A DNA stretch of 64,000 bases from Muribaculaceae bacterium Isolate-002 (NCI) (GCA_004102805.1 SCEG01000004.1:1-64000), one strand, 5' to 3'; positions 27,353 through 37,362 are shown, numbered from the stretch's first letter. A program made the numbers and translations. The notes: generated from the letters alone by a model not told the origin.

Positions 27353-28046
27353 TCAGAAATCTTCTTCTACGGTGGGCTGTTGCTGTTTATTTACATAATC
27401 AGAAAAAAAATCACGATTGACCATTTCTACCATATTCTGATTTGGATAAAGTTTTTCAAATGCTTTCTTTGCTTGTTTTTCCTGAAATTCAAAATCCCAA
27501 TAGCTTTCTCCTATGTAATATCTTACTTTCATGATACCCCACTTTTTCACATCATTCCATGCTTCTTCCGAAATCTGATACCGAATGGGAAAATTGGCAT
27601 ATTTCTCATCTGCTAACCATTTTCCATTGGAGGGATCTCCAAAATAGGAATACGTGTTTGTCACGTGCATCTGAGAACTGTTGTCATGTATGGCAGTACC
27701 CTCGTATGTTTGACCATTACCAGTCCTTATTTTTAATTTTGCGCCTTTCTTCACAACTCTATCTTGTGCGCCCGGGAGTACCAATCCAAAATAATATACA
27801 ATCTTTCCTTCAAGATAATGATGCATTCCAAAAAACGGCTCCAATTCAGCCCCATTGACATCCTTTACAATCTTGGATGAAGACTCATATTGCGCAAACT
27901 CACTGTTAAACAAATTGTTCATCGGGTTATACTCTACCTTTTTTTGGTGGAACCGGCGGAGTAGTAAAAACGCCTTGTGGTGCTGATTGAGCAATCACGA
28001 ACAACGGGAACTGCAATAAAATAAGAGTCAATAGCTTAATTTTCAT
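27353..28046 (-). pseudogene. Secreted protein of unknown function, frameshifted in an A7 tract
   Basis: The minus-strand ATG at 28044-28046 opens a signal peptide (MKIKLLTLILLQFPLFVIAQ) continuing to TPPVPPKK, then hits TAA. Removing one A from the seven-A run (plus-strand T7, 27939-27945) joins PPKK to VEYNPMNNLFNSEF and a 190-residue open frame to 27353. So an N-terminal signal and a C-terminal domain look split by one base; an internal Met (27922) could start the second part without a signal. The domain is rich in aromatic and charged residues and matches no family I know. AT-rich compared with neighbours, suggesting recent arrival. It may be a true pseudogene, a phase-variable tract or a sequencing slip. 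Confidence 0.65.
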
Positions 28047-28116
28047 TATTTAGATTTTTAGAAGATTTGAGATTGTTTCTATCAAAGGGCTTTTAATCAG
28101 CAATCGATTCGACTGT

Positions 28117-28145
28117 CAAATGTAAAGATAGGCTGATTAATCCAA
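28117..28145 (-). promoter_or_regulatory. Promoter of the frameshifted secreted gene
   Basis: On the minus strand TTG (28145-28143), 18 nt, TACATTTG (28124-28117), about 70 nt before the signal-peptide ATG. The spacing is one short of the usual range. Confidence 0.5.
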
Positions 28146-28198
28146 TTATACAAAATAAGAAGATTTATAATCAATATTTATAAACTATAAATTATAGT

Positions 28199-28244
28199 AA
28201 TACAGTCGTCCATACTCTCATTTAAGAATATAGACAACTGTATT
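28199..28244 (-). terminator. Long hairpin after guaA
   Basis: A near-perfect 20-bp stem with 6-nt loop (AATACAGTTGTC...GACGACTGTATT on the minus strand, the rest of the stem closed with wobble pairs), 34 nt after the guaA stop. AT-rich rather than U-tailed. Confidence 0.6.
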
Positions 28245-28277
28245 ATAATTAATTACGTGTGTATTCGTTATTTATTC

Positions 28278-29801
28278 TTATTCCCACTCGATGGTGGCCG
28301 GTGGCTTGGAGGAGATGTCGTAGCATACGCGGTTTACGCCGCGGACATGGTTGATTATGTCGTTTGACACTTTTGCCATGAAGTCGTAAGGGAGGTGAGC
28401 CCAGTCGGCCGTCATGGCGTCGGTCGAGGTGACGGCACGCAGAGCTACGGTGCGTTCGTAGGTGCGTTCGTCGCCCATAACTCCTACACTCTGCACCGGC
28501 AGCAATATAACGCCGGCCTGCCAAACCTGGTCATACAGCCCCCAGTCGCGCAAGCCCTGAATGAAGATATGGTCGGCTTCCTGAAGCACAGCCACCTTTT
28601 CGGGGGTGATATCGCCAAGTATACGCACCGCCAGACCGGGTCCGGGGAAGGGATGGCGCTTGATCAGATGGTCGGGCATGCCGAGCTCGCGGCCAACCGC
28701 ACGGACTTCATCCTTGAAAAGGAGACGGAGCGGTTCGCACAGCTTGAGGTTCATCTTTTCGGGAAGGCCTCCCACGTTGTGATGACTCTTGATTGTCGTG
28801 CCTGTAATCGAGAGACTCTCGATGCAGTCAGGATATATAGTGCCCTGGGCAAGCCATTTGACATCTTTAATCTTATGAGCTTCCTCATCAAACACATCAA
28901 TGAAGCCCTTGCCTATGATTTTGCGTTTGCGCTCAGGCTCTGTCACTCCGGCGAGTTCGCTGAAGAACTTCTGCGAAGCATCAACGCCGATAACATTGAG
29001 GCCAAGGCATTTGTAATCGTTGAGCACATCGACAAACTCGTTTTTGCGAAGCATGCCGTGGTCGACGAATATGCAAGTAAGGTTGCTGCCGATTGCCTTG
29101 TTCAGCAACACAGCGGCTACCGAGGAGTCGACACCGCCGCTAAGTCCTAACACGACCTTGTCGTCGCCAAGCTGCTCGCGGAGTTCTTTTACGGTTGATT
29201 CGATAAATGAAGCCGCACTCCAGTCCTGTTTGCCGCCGCAGATGTCGACAACGAAGTTTTTAAGAAGTTTCGTACCGTCCTGCGAGTGATACACCTCGGG
29301 GTGGAACTGCACGCCCCAAATCGGCTCGTTATCTGACTGATAAGCCGCGATAGCCACTTTGTCGGTCGAGGCGATGGGTGTAAATCCCGCGGGAAGCGAG
29401 GTGATGGTGTCGCCATGACTCATCCACACTGTCGACCCAGCTTCGATGCCTTTCATCAGAGGCGAGCATTCATCGACTTTGGCGAGGATTGCCCGACCAT
29501 ACTCGCGCGAGGGCGCCGGCTCCACAGTGCCACCGTTGGTGTAGGAGATAAACTGGGCTCCATAGCAGATGCCGAGAATGGGCAGACGACCGCGAATCTT
29601 TGACAAATCGGTTTTGAACGCCTTCTCATCATAGACCGAGAAGGGCGAACCGGATAGTATCACACCGATCACTGACGGGTCGTCATGCGGAAACTTGTTG
29701 TAGGGGACAATCTCGCAATACATGTTGAGCTCGCGCACGCGGCGTCCGATAAGCTGCGTGGTCTGCGAACCGAAATCGAGAATAATAATTTTTTCCTGCA
29801 T
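28278..29801 (-). CDS. guaA: GMP synthase (glutamine-hydrolysing)
   Basis: 507 residues. Class I glutamine amidotransferase domain (about 1-190) with nucleophile region GICYGAQ and FHPEVYHS, then the ATP pyrophosphatase domain with [13 protein letters not shown] and the dimerisation domain ending [13 protein letters not shown]. Converts XMP to GMP. Its TAACTTTG box lies 26-33 nt upstream. Convergent with nothing; it runs toward the AT-rich 28.1-28.3 kb gap. Confidence 0.97.
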   Translation of the reverse strand: MQEKIIILDFGSQTTQLIGRRVRELNMYCEIVPYNKFPHDDPSVIGVILSGSPFSVYDEKAFKTDLSKIRGRLPILGICYGAQFISYTNGGTVEPAPSREYGRAILAKVDECSPLMKGIEAGSTVWMSHGDTITSLPAGFTPIASTDKVAIAAYQSDNEPIWGVQFHPEVYHSQDGTKLLKNFVVDICGGKQDWSAASFIESTVKELREQLGDDKVVLGLSGGVDSSVAAVLLNKAIGSNLTCIFVDHGMLRKNEFVDVLNDYKCLGLNVIGVDASQKFFSELAGVTEPERKRKIIGKGFIDVFDEEAHKIKDVKWLAQGTIYPDCIESLSITGTTIKSHHNVGGLPEKMNLKLCEPLRLLFKDEVRAVGRELGMPDHLIKRHPFPGPGLAVRILGDITPEKVAVLQEADHIFIQGLRDWGLYDQVWQAGVILLPVQSVGVMGDERTYERTVALRAVTSTDAMTADWAHLPYDFMAKVSNDIINHVRGVNRVCYDISSKPPATIEWE

Positions 29802-29826
29802 TAATGTGTAGTTGAAAAATTTACCG

Positions 29827-29834
29827 CAAAGTTA
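29827..29834 (-). promoter_or_regulatory. -7 box of guaA promoter
   Basis: TAACTTTG on the minus strand; no TTG at the ideal distance. The remaining divergent gap to 30100 (299 bp in all) otherwise holds only the promoter of the next + gene. Confidence 0.5.
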
Positions 29835-30022
29835 ATCATTTTTCAACGATTTCCCGCATAATGACAACTAATCTATAGTATAAATTAGCCAATTTATACC
29901 ACAGAGAGTGCCATGCGCTTTCAACCCCCAAGGCTCAGCCCCTTTGCATATATAACAATACGACAGGAGAATTTCCGTGAGAAGTTACGATATAAAAACT
30001 GTTAATTGCCGGGAGTCGGATA

Positions 30023-30053
30023 TTGGCATTGTGGCGGGATTTTCATATCTTTG
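30023..30053 (+). promoter_or_regulatory. Bacteroidetes-type promoter of the 30.1-36.2 kb operon
   Basis: TTG at 30023-30025, 20 nt, TATCTTTG at 30046-30053; predicted start near 30060, 40 nt before the ATG at 30101. Confidence 0.8.
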
Positions 30054-30100
30054 TAATTTGAAACGAAACAATACCGATAGAAATCAACCATTTCCGACAG

Positions 30101-31549
30101 ATGAAATCTATTTATAAATATATAACCGCCATAGCTCTGACCGGAGCTGCAGGACTGGCCGCCGACGCCGCGCCAAAGACTGCGCCAAAAGGCGGCAAGT
30201 CGATGGAGGAGATAGAGCAGATGATACGCCGCGGTGCTCTCGCGGAAGCGGCCGAAGCGCTCGACTCCGCGGCCGCAGCGCAGCCCAAGAATGCCATGAT
30301 TGACTATATGCGTGGCAAATGTCTTGTGGCACGCAATGACGATGCCGGAGCCACAGCGGCATTTGAAAACGCACACCGCAAAGGCTCCAACGACGCGCTG
30401 CTCGAACTTGCGGAGATAGCAATCAGAGAATATCGCGTTGACGATGCCGAAAGCCATATAGATGACTACAAAGCGTATATCATCAAAAACAAACGCAAGA
30501 AGCTTACCGACGAATCGGGAAAAATATCCTCACAACTTACACGCACGCGGTCAATGCTCGAACGTGTGGAGAAAATCATGGTGTTCGACTCCATCACAGT
30601 AGACAAAGATGCGTTTCTCGACGCTTACAGGCTGTCGGCCGAAGCCGGTTCGCTCAACTATCCGGACATACTTCCTGAAGGGGTGGAATATTCCGATCCG
30701 ACGGTGGTATACCGTACCGAGGACGGGCGCGAGATGCTGTGGGGCGCACTTAACGACGACTGCGCATTCACCCTGCGGTCGATAAACCGTCTTGCCGACA
30801 ACAGCTGGGAGCAGCCGCAAATCGTGGGTGACGGACTCGGACAGGACGGCGACGCCAACTATCCGTTTCTTATGCCCGACGGCGTGACACTGTATTTTGC
30901 TTCCGACAACGAAGAGTCACTCGGCGGACTCGATATATTCATATCGCGCAACAACGGCACTGAATTTCTCCAGCCGCAGAACATCGGCATGCCGTATAAC
31001 TCACCCTACGATGATTATATGCTCGCCATCGACGAACTGACAGGCGTGGGGTTCTGGGCTTCTGACCGCAACCGCCTCGGCGACAAGGTGACGATATATA
31101 TGTTCATACCCTCGCAGAGCCGCGTCAATGTCAATCCCGACGACCCGACCCTTGCCCGCCGCGCAAGCCTTCGCTCAATACGCGACACATGGCCTGACAA
31201 CGCAGATTTCAGTAACATACGGAAGGCTCTTGACAGCGTGAAAGACAATGAGAGGAAACGCTCCCGCCAGTTTGAGCTGTCGCTGCCCGACGGACGTGTG
31301 CTGACACGATACGCACAGTTCACGTCGCAGCATGCCGCCGACATGATGTCGCAGTATGTGAGCCTGCTTAAAGCCACCGACGAAGCCCGCGAAAGACTTG
31401 ACGCCCTAAGGGTGCGATACGGCAGCGGCGACACAAGCGTCGGCCCGGAGATAATTACAATGGAAGATGACATCGTGCAGGCCGAAGCCCAGTTAAAACG
31501 TGTGGCCAACGATGTGATAAGAGCAGAGATGGGAGGCAACGTAAAATGA
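30101..31549 (+). CDS. Exported TPR/PD40 beta-propeller protein
   Basis: 482 residues. Signal peptide (about 1-23), TPR-like helices (about 35-130), then a WD40-like PD40 propeller segment (about 185-345) with DANYPFLMPDGVTLYFASDN and SLGGLDIFISR, and a helical C-terminus. This resembles the propeller part of PorE/OmpA-type periplasmic proteins but lacks an OmpA domain. Function unknown; periplasmic by inference. Its stop overlaps the next start by 4 nt (ATGA), so it is co-transcribed with a PHP phosphatase. Confidence 0.8.
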   Translation: MKSIYKYITAIALTGAAGLAADAAPKTAPKGGKSMEEIEQMIRRGALAEAAEALDSAAAAQPKNAMIDYMRGKCLVARNDDAGATAAFENAHRKGSNDALLELAEIAIREYRVDDAESHIDDYKAYIIKNKRKKLTDESGKISSQLTRTRSMLERVEKIMVFDSITVDKDAFLDAYRLSAEAGSLNYPDILPEGVEYSDPTVVYRTEDGREMLWGALNDDCAFTLRSINRLADNSWEQPQIVGDGLGQDGDANYPFLMPDGVTLYFASDNEESLGGLDIFISRNNGTEFLQPQNIGMPYNSPYDDYMLAIDELTGVGFWASDRNRLGDKVTIYMFIPSQSRVNVNPDDPTLARRASLRSIRDTWPDNADFSNIRKALDSVKDNERKRSRQFELSLPDGRVLTRYAQFTSQHAADMMSQYVSLLKATDEARERLDALRVRYGSGDTSVGPEIITMEDDIVQAEAQLKRVANDVIRAEMGGNVK

Positions 31550-32394
31550 TACATCAGATACTTGCCGACATCGGCGACAGCCGCCGATATACGCTGCATT
31601 CGCACACTGAATTCTGCGACGGTCGCGCCACCATGGAAGCATTCGCGCGCAAGGCTGTCGAAGATGGATTTACACACTACGGCTTCTCGCCCCACTCCCC
31701 CATCGTCATCCCCTCTCCCTGCAACATGCTCCGCGACAACGTAGCCCGCTACGACGATGAGTATCGTCGCATCAGCGAAGAGTATGGCGACCGTGTGAAG
31801 TTTTACCGCTCGATGGAGATAGACTATCTTGGCGACGAATGGGGACCGGCACACGATTATTTCACATCGCTTGGCCTCGACTACTCCATCGGTTCGGTGC
31901 ATTTCATACCATGTCAGTCAGGAGAGTATGTTGACATTGACGGCAACTTCGAGAATTTCAAAAAGAAAATGGATAAATATTTCCGCAACGACATACGCTA
32001 TGTGGTTGAAACTTTCTATCAGCAGTCATGCAGGATGGTTGAGACAGGAGGCTTTGACATCATAGGCCATCTCGACAAGGTCGGCTGCAATGCAGGCTAT
32101 TTTCAGCCCGGCATCGAGGACGAGCCGTGGTATCAGGCACTGCTCGACGATCTTATCGGCCGCGTGACCGATGCCGGCGTGGTTGTTGAAATCAACACAA
32201 AGGCATGGCATCAGCACAGTCGCATGTTCCCGCGCATCGACAAATGGAAAAAACTTGTAGACGCAGGAACCCGTCTTGTTGTGAACAGCGACGTGCATGT
32301 GCCCGCGCTCATAAATGCCGGACGCGATGAAGCCTACGCCGGGCTTGACAGCATAATGAAATCTCATCAACTTAACGGAGATATCAAATCATGA
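31546..32394 (+). CDS. PHP-domain phosphatase, histidinol-phosphatase-like
   Basis: 282 residues. Metal-binding PHP motifs are all visible: LHSHTEFCDG, SPHSP, MEIDY, GSVHF, GHLDKV and NSDVHVP. Family members dephosphorylate histidinol phosphate (HisK type) or similar small phosphates; no other his genes are nearby, so the substrate is open. ATGA overlaps on both sides couple it to the propeller gene upstream and the Cys-rich gene downstream. Confidence 0.85.
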   Translation: MIHQILADIGDSRRYTLHSHTEFCDGRATMEAFARKAVEDGFTHYGFSPHSPIVIPSPCNMLRDNVARYDDEYRRISEEYGDRVKFYRSMEIDYLGDEWGPAHDYFTSLGLDYSIGSVHFIPCQSGEYVDIDGNFENFKKKMDKYFRNDIRYVVETFYQQSCRMVETGGFDIIGHLDKVGCNAGYFQPGIEDEPWYQALLDDLIGRVTDAGVVVEINTKAWHQHSRMFPRIDKWKKLVDAGTRLVVNSDVHVPALINAGRDEAYAGLDSIMKSHQLNGDIKS

Positions 32395-33416
32395 GTTTAA
32401 AGTCACTGTTCACTTGCATTATCCTGATGTTCGTGTCTATAGCGCCGGCATTCCCCCGAAGCACGACATCGATCTCCAACGGAATTAAGGTCACGACCAC
32501 TGACAATGTCACCCGCAACGGCAAGGCCGGTATATTGTTCAAGATTGCTATGACAGTGCCCGGGCCGGAACCTGATGGAGCACTCATTATCGCAAATATA
32601 TGCGATATGCAGTCAAAAAAAGTATACGTTAACGGCAGTGCATTAGGCACATACGGAAGCATCAGTATGCCTTACAAGAATAATGCATTCGACAACTGCG
32701 AGCTGTTCATCTCATACGATGAGCTAAAGAAAGGGAACATATCGAAGACCTCACCCTTTAAGTATTATATTACAATCAAATCCAAAAATAAGCCTAACCG
32801 GCAGTTGAAACAGACAGGGTATTTGGAATGGAAGGGATCATCTTCAAAGCCAACGCCCGCCCCAGCCCCAAATAAGCCTAAGGCAAGCGAAAAGAAATCC
32901 TGGGTTGAAGATTTTGGCAATATGACTGTCCATCACACTTTATATCCTGATGGAACAGAGAGTATCACAACCCAGATACCATGCATTTTCTGCCATGAGA
33001 CAGGATTATGCCAGGCATGTTATGGCTCGGGGCAAATATATTGGCCGGGGTTGGGATGTTTCCAACCATGTGGAATGTGTTACGGGAAGAAGGTATGTAC
33101 AGAATGTGGTGGGTCAAAAAAGCACTCGACAACAATATTCCGTAAACCTGACGGATTGTATTACGATACAAGCGGACGCATTATCACACCATCGCCTGAT
33201 GTGATAGATAAAAATCATAAAATCGATGGAGTCTGTCCGGTATGCCACGGCACCGGGGTACAGGACTTTCCGATGTATGAAGATGACCCGACAGGCGCAA
33301 GTATCAATGTAATAGCAGCCCATGAATTGGGGTACCAGCATACAGGCGGAGGCGCTTGCCGATATTGTGGTAAATACAACTACCATGTGCACCTCAAATG
33401 CTACAAATGCGACTAA
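32391..33416 (+). CDS. Secreted Cys-rich protein with DnaJ-like zinc-ribbon motifs
   Basis: 341 residues. A signal peptide (about 1-23) is followed by a beta-rich domain (about 28-150), a Pro/Lys linker, and a C-terminal region with seven CxxC pairs: C198/C201, C207/C210, C227/C230, C236/C239, C282/C285, C323/C326 and C337/C340. Several have the DnaJ central-domain form CxxCxGxG (CQACYGSG, CPVCHGTG). DnaJ zinc fingers are cytosolic; an exported version is unusual and would depend on the redox state of the envelope. No J domain is present. Translationally coupled to the PHP gene; slightly more AT-rich than neighbours. Confidence 0.75.
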   Translation: MSLKSLFTCIILMFVSIAPAFPRSTTSISNGIKVTTTDNVTRNGKAGILFKIAMTVPGPEPDGALIIANICDMQSKKVYVNGSALGTYGSISMPYKNNAFDNCELFISYDELKKGNISKTSPFKYYITIKSKNKPNRQLKQTGYLEWKGSSSKPTPAPAPNKPKASEKKSWVEDFGNMTVHHTLYPDGTESITTQIPCIFCHETGLCQACYGSGQIYWPGLGCFQPCGMCYGKKVCTECGGSKKHSTTIFRKPDGLYYDTSGRIITPSPDVIDKNHKIDGVCPVCHGTGVQDFPMYEDDPTGASINVIAAHELGYQHTGGGACRYCGKYNYHVHLKCYKCD

Positions 33417-33443
33417 TTCAATTAAATCCAACAGATACGATAA

Positions 33444-34376
33444 ATGCCGGTAAAAATAGACGAAACGCTCCCCGCAGTGGAGCAACTGAAAAAAGAGAAT
33501 ATATTTGTCATGGGCGAACGCCGCGCATCGACGCAGGACATACGTCCGCTGCGCATTGCGGTGCTCAATCTCATGCCCATCAAGATAATGGCCGAGACCG
33601 ACCTGCTGCGACTGCTTTCCAACACACCGCTGCAGATCGAGCTTGACCTTATTGATACCGGAGCTCACGATTCACGCAACACTCCAGAGGAGCACATCGC
33701 TGCATTCTACAAGAGATTTGACGAAATCGAACAGAACTACTATGACGGATTTATCGTGACCGGAGCGCCTGTCGAACGGCTCAAATTTGAAGATGTAGAC
33801 TATTGGCAACGCCTCACGGAGATTTTCGACTGGGCGCGCACTCATGCCACATCGACATTATATATATGCTGGGCCGCTTTCGCCGCCATGTATCACTTCT
33901 ACGGCATCGACAAGGTGATGCTCGACGAAAAGATATCAGGAGTGTTCCGTCATCGGTGCACTGATCCGCTCAACCCTCTTCTGCGCGGTTTCGACGACAC
34001 ATTCCATGTGCCGCACAGCCGCTACGCCACGGTCGACCCATCCGACATCGAAGCATGTGAGGGGCTGGAGATACTGGCAGAGAGCCCCGAAAGCGGAGTG
34101 TATATAGTAATGGGACGCGACGGACGCGAATTTTTCATCACCGGACATTCGGAATACTCGCCAATGACGCTTGACTTCGAATATCGCCGCGACCTCGAAA
34201 AAGGAATTAATCCCAAAGTGCCATGCAACTATTATCCTGACGACAACCCCGCAAACACGCCGTCGGTCAAGTGGCGCAGCCATGCCAACCTGTTGTTCTC
34301 CAACTGGCTGAACTACTACGTCTACCAGCAGACGCCATTCAATCTTTCCGATCTAGCATTGATGAAGAATATATGA
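33444..34376 (+). CDS. metA: Homoserine O-acyltransferase (MetA family), probable acetyltransferase
   Basis: 310 residues, aligning closely with E. coli MetA. Catalytic C142 (ICWAAFAA), H235 and E237 (GHSEYS) are present. Residue 111, which sets acyl-CoA choice in this family (Gly for succinyl-CoA, Glu for acetyl-CoA), is Glu (GAPVERLKF), so O-acetylhomoserine is the expected product. Position 146, Gln in E. coli, is Phe here. First step of methionine synthesis from homoserine. 27 nt after the Cys-rich gene and overlapping the U32 gene. Confidence 0.95.
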   Translation: MPVKIDETLPAVEQLKKENIFVMGERRASTQDIRPLRIAVLNLMPIKIMAETDLLRLLSNTPLQIELDLIDTGAHDSRNTPEEHIAAFYKRFDEIEQNYYDGFIVTGAPVERLKFEDVDYWQRLTEIFDWARTHATSTLYICWAAFAAMYHFYGIDKVMLDEKISGVFRHRCTDPLNPLLRGFDDTFHVPHSRYATVDPSDIEACEGLEILAESPESGVYIVMGRDGREFFITGHSEYSPMTLDFEYRRDLEKGINPKVPCNYYPDDNPANTPSVKWRSHANLLFSNWLNYYVYQQTPFNLSDLALMKNI

Positions 34377-36226
34377 CCACGCAACCACGCACACTGGAAC
34401 TGCTCGCGCCGGCTCGCACTACAGCAATCGCACGCGAAGCGATATTGCACGGCGCAGACGCTGTATATATCGGTGCGCCGAGCCATGGAGCTCGTGCAAA
34501 GGCCGGCAACTCCATTGACGACATACGCCGCCTCGTAGAGTTCGCCACTCCGTTCGGAGTTAAAATCTATGTCACGGTCAACACCATCATATATGATGAC
34601 GAGCTTGATGCCGTAGAGAAGATGATATGGGAACTGTATGAGGCCGGTGTCGACGCGCTGATAGTGCAGGATATGGCCATTGCCGAGATGCGGCTTCCAC
34701 CCATACAGCTACATGCCAGCACCCAGTGCGACACCCGCGATGCCGCAAAGGCCCGCTGGCTTCAGGATTGCGGCATGTCGCAGATTGTCATCGCGCGTGA
34801 ATCCGGGCTTGACACAATCAGAGAAATTTATGCGGCCGTCGACGTGCCCCTCGAGGCATTCGTGCATGGCGCACTATGCGTAAGCTATAGCGGCGACTGC
34901 CGGGCAAGCCAGGTGCTTACCGGGCGGAGCGCCAACCGCGGCAACTGCGCACAGATGTGCCGTCTCCCCTATACACTTGTCGACGGCAACGGTCGCATTG
35001 TCGGACAAAAACATTACCTCTCGCTCCGCGACATGAACCGGCTGGCGTCTCTTGCCGAAATGGCTGATGCCGGCATCTCCTCCTTCAAAATCGAAGGCCG
35101 CCTGAAAGATGCCTCATACGTCAAGGAAGTCACTCTTGCCTACCGGCACGCCCTTGACCGGATTATCGATGCCAATCCTGAGCGCTACCGCCGTGCATCC
35201 CGCGGCATGGTGAATGCCGAGTTTATACCTGACCTCACAAAATCGTTCAACCGCGGATACACTGACTATTTCCTGCATGGCGGCATCGCAGGATGCGCCA
35301 ACCGCGGCATCGCATCACTCGACACTCCCAAAGCTATCGGGGAGTATGTCGGGAAAGTGCGCAACGCAGCATCAGGTGTAATAGACGCCACGCTCAAAAC
35401 CACACTTGTCAACGGCGACGGGCTGTCGTATATCACACCTGACGGACTTTCCGGAGGCTTCAGAGCCAACCGTGTGTCAGGCAACCGCATATTTCCGGCA
35501 GAGAGGATATCGCTTCCGGCAGGCACACGCCTTTACCGCTCCTTCGATAAGGAACGGGAAGAGATGCTCGGACGCCCGTCGGCAACACGTCTCATCGGCA
35601 TCGACATTGTAATCGAGCGGCACACCGATGACACGATATCCCTATCCGGAAGCATCGCCGACGCAGGCACAGTGACCGTAACGGCCACGCAGGCAGTCAT
35701 GCTGGCGAAGAGCAATCCCGCCGAACACCGCCGGCAGCAGTTGTCAAAGTGGGGCGGCACAGTTTTCACTGTGGCAGGATATGACGACCGCCTCGGCAAC
35801 GAATTTGTGCCCGCATCGCAGCTTGCCGACTTGCGACGCCGACTGACAGCGGCGCTTACCGCAACACTTGCCGCGCGGCGCGATATACCACGCCCCGAGT
35901 CATCCACGTCAAGGCCGCTCCCGCCTGAAGGAAACAGGATAACCCATCGCGGCAACGTGTCAAACCGCCTTGCAGAAAAATTCTACCGCCACTGTGGCGT
36001 CACCGATATCGAACCGGCCATTGAAATCAGGAAGCCCGCGGGAAAAACGCCGCTGACGCTCATGGAGACACGCTACTGCCTGCGCCGTGAACTCGGGGCT
36101 TGCCTGCGCGACAACGGAGCCGACTCTCTGCCCGAGCCCCTGACACTCAAAGGCCAGGGATTTGAGATGCGTCTGCGGTTTGATTGCGCAAATTGCAGAA
36201 TGCGGGTGAATTATCTTGGTAAATAA
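34373..36226 (+). CDS. Peptidase U32 family protein (RNA hydroxylation type)
   Basis: 617 residues. U32 core near the N-terminus (LELLAPARTTAIAREAILHG, then ADAVYIGAP), the signature with FVHGALCVSYSGDC and GNCAQMCR, and a C-terminal Cys region (LRRELGACL, FDCANCRM) that probably completes an iron-sulfur site. The relatives TrhP and RlhA hydroxylate tRNA and 23S rRNA rather than cut peptides; the length with an inserted DUF3656-like part is closer to RlhA. ATG at 34373 overlaps the metA stop (ATGA). Last gene of the operon. Confidence 0.88.
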   Translation: MTTQPRTLELLAPARTTAIAREAILHGADAVYIGAPSHGARAKAGNSIDDIRRLVEFATPFGVKIYVTVNTIIYDDELDAVEKMIWELYEAGVDALIVQDMAIAEMRLPPIQLHASTQCDTRDAAKARWLQDCGMSQIVIARESGLDTIREIYAAVDVPLEAFVHGALCVSYSGDCRASQVLTGRSANRGNCAQMCRLPYTLVDGNGRIVGQKHYLSLRDMNRLASLAEMADAGISSFKIEGRLKDASYVKEVTLAYRHALDRIIDANPERYRRASRGMVNAEFIPDLTKSFNRGYTDYFLHGGIAGCANRGIASLDTPKAIGEYVGKVRNAASGVIDATLKTTLVNGDGLSYITPDGLSGGFRANRVSGNRIFPAERISLPAGTRLYRSFDKEREEMLGRPSATRLIGIDIVIERHTDDTISLSGSIADAGTVTVTATQAVMLAKSNPAEHRRQQLSKWGGTVFTVAGYDDRLGNEFVPASQLADLRRRLTAALTATLAARRDIPRPESSTSRPLPPEGNRITHRGNVSNRLAEKFYRHCGVTDIEPAIEIRKPAGKTPLTLMETRYCLRRELGACLRDNGADSLPEPLTLKGQGFEMRLRFDCANCRMRVNYLGK

Positions 36227-36246
36227 GTCAAATATATTTAAATTTG
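36216..36246 (+). promoter_or_regulatory. Bacteroidetes-type promoter of galE
   Basis: TTG at 36216-36218, 20 nt, TAAATTTG at 36239-36246. The -33 element lies inside the last codons of the upstream U32 gene. Confidence 0.75.
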
Positions 36247-36292
36247 CACATAAGTAATAACCTAACTAATCTCTAACAAACGATTTTAACTC

Positions 36293-37336
36293 ATGTCAAC
36301 AAAAAAAGAACGCATCCTCGTGACAGGCGGAACCGGTTATATCGGCTCGCACACAGTGGTTGAACTCCAGCAGGCAGGCTATCCGGTAGTAATCATCGAT
36401 GACCTGTCAAATTCAAACATAGATGTGCTCGACGGAATAGAGCGCATCACCGGCATACGCCCGGACTTCGTGGAAGCGTCATGTACGGACATCGCCGCCC
36501 TCACAAAACTGTTTGCCGACTATCCCGACATACGCGGCATCATCAATTTCGCCGCATCAAAGGCTGTAGGCGAGTCGATGGAGAAACCTATTCTCTATTA
36601 CCGCAACAACCTCAACACACTGATGAACCTTCTCGAGCTCATGACACCCAACCATGTCAAAGGCATTGTGTTTTCATCATCGTGCACCGTATACGGCGAG
36701 CCTGATGTCAACCCTGTCACCGAACAGTCACCTATCAAGAAAGCCACCTCGCCCTACGGCAACACCAAACAGATTTCAGAGGAGATCATAACCGACGTAA
36801 TAAATGCCGGCGCGCCCTTCAAGAGCATCATACTCCGCTACTTCAATCCTGTCGGCGCCCACCCGTCGGCCGAAATCGGCGAGCTCCCCAATGGTGTACC
36901 CCAGAACCTTATCCCTTACGTGACCCAGACGGCCATAGGCATACGCAAGGAACTCAGCGTGTTCGGCAACGACTATAATACCCCCGACGGATACTGCATA
37001 CGCGACTTCATCAACGTGGTCGACCTCGCGAAAGCCCATGTAATCGCCGTCGAGCGTATGCTCACCGACAAGAGCGACGCCAAAATTGAAATTTTCAACC
37101 TCGGCACAGGCACCGGGCTTTCTGTAAAGGAACTTCTCGACTCGTTTGAACGTGCCACCGGAGTGAAAGTGCCCCACAAAGTTGTAGGACGCCGCGCCGG
37201 CGACATCGAGAAAGTATGGGCCGACCCGTCGTATGCCAACAACGTGCTCGGCTGGAAAGCGGAGACCCCCATCGACGACACAATGCGTTCGGCATGGGCG
37301 TGGCAGAAAAAGCTCCGCGAACGCGGCATCATGTAA
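36293..37336 (+). CDS. galE: UDP-glucose 4-epimerase
   Basis: 347 residues. Extended SDR with NAD-binding GGTGYIGSH near the N-terminus, the SSSCTVYG segment and the catalytic Tyr-Lys pair in YGNTKQ. Interconverts UDP-glucose and UDP-galactose for sugar use and envelope glycans. Starts about 47 nt after its own promoter. Confidence 0.95.
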   Translation: MSTKKERILVTGGTGYIGSHTVVELQQAGYPVVIIDDLSNSNIDVLDGIERITGIRPDFVEASCTDIAALTKLFADYPDIRGIINFAASKAVGESMEKPILYYRNNLNTLMNLLELMTPNHVKGIVFSSSCTVYGEPDVNPVTEQSPIKKATSPYGNTKQISEEIITDVINAGAPFKSIILRYFNPVGAHPSAEIGELPNGVPQNLIPYVTQTAIGIRKELSVFGNDYNTPDGYCIRDFINVVDLAKAHVIAVERMLTDKSDAKIEIFNLGTGTGLSVKELLDSFERATGVKVPHKVVGRRAGDIEKVWADPSYANNVLGWKAETPIDDTMRSAWAWQKKLRERGIM

Positions 37337-37362
37337 ATACGAATTCACAAAAATACAAGACG

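Noticed and set aside
27939..27945. Programmed -1 frameshift at the A7-G heptamer
   Set aside because: A -1 slip there reads AGG TAG and stops at once; only a +1 (or loss of one A) restores the frame.
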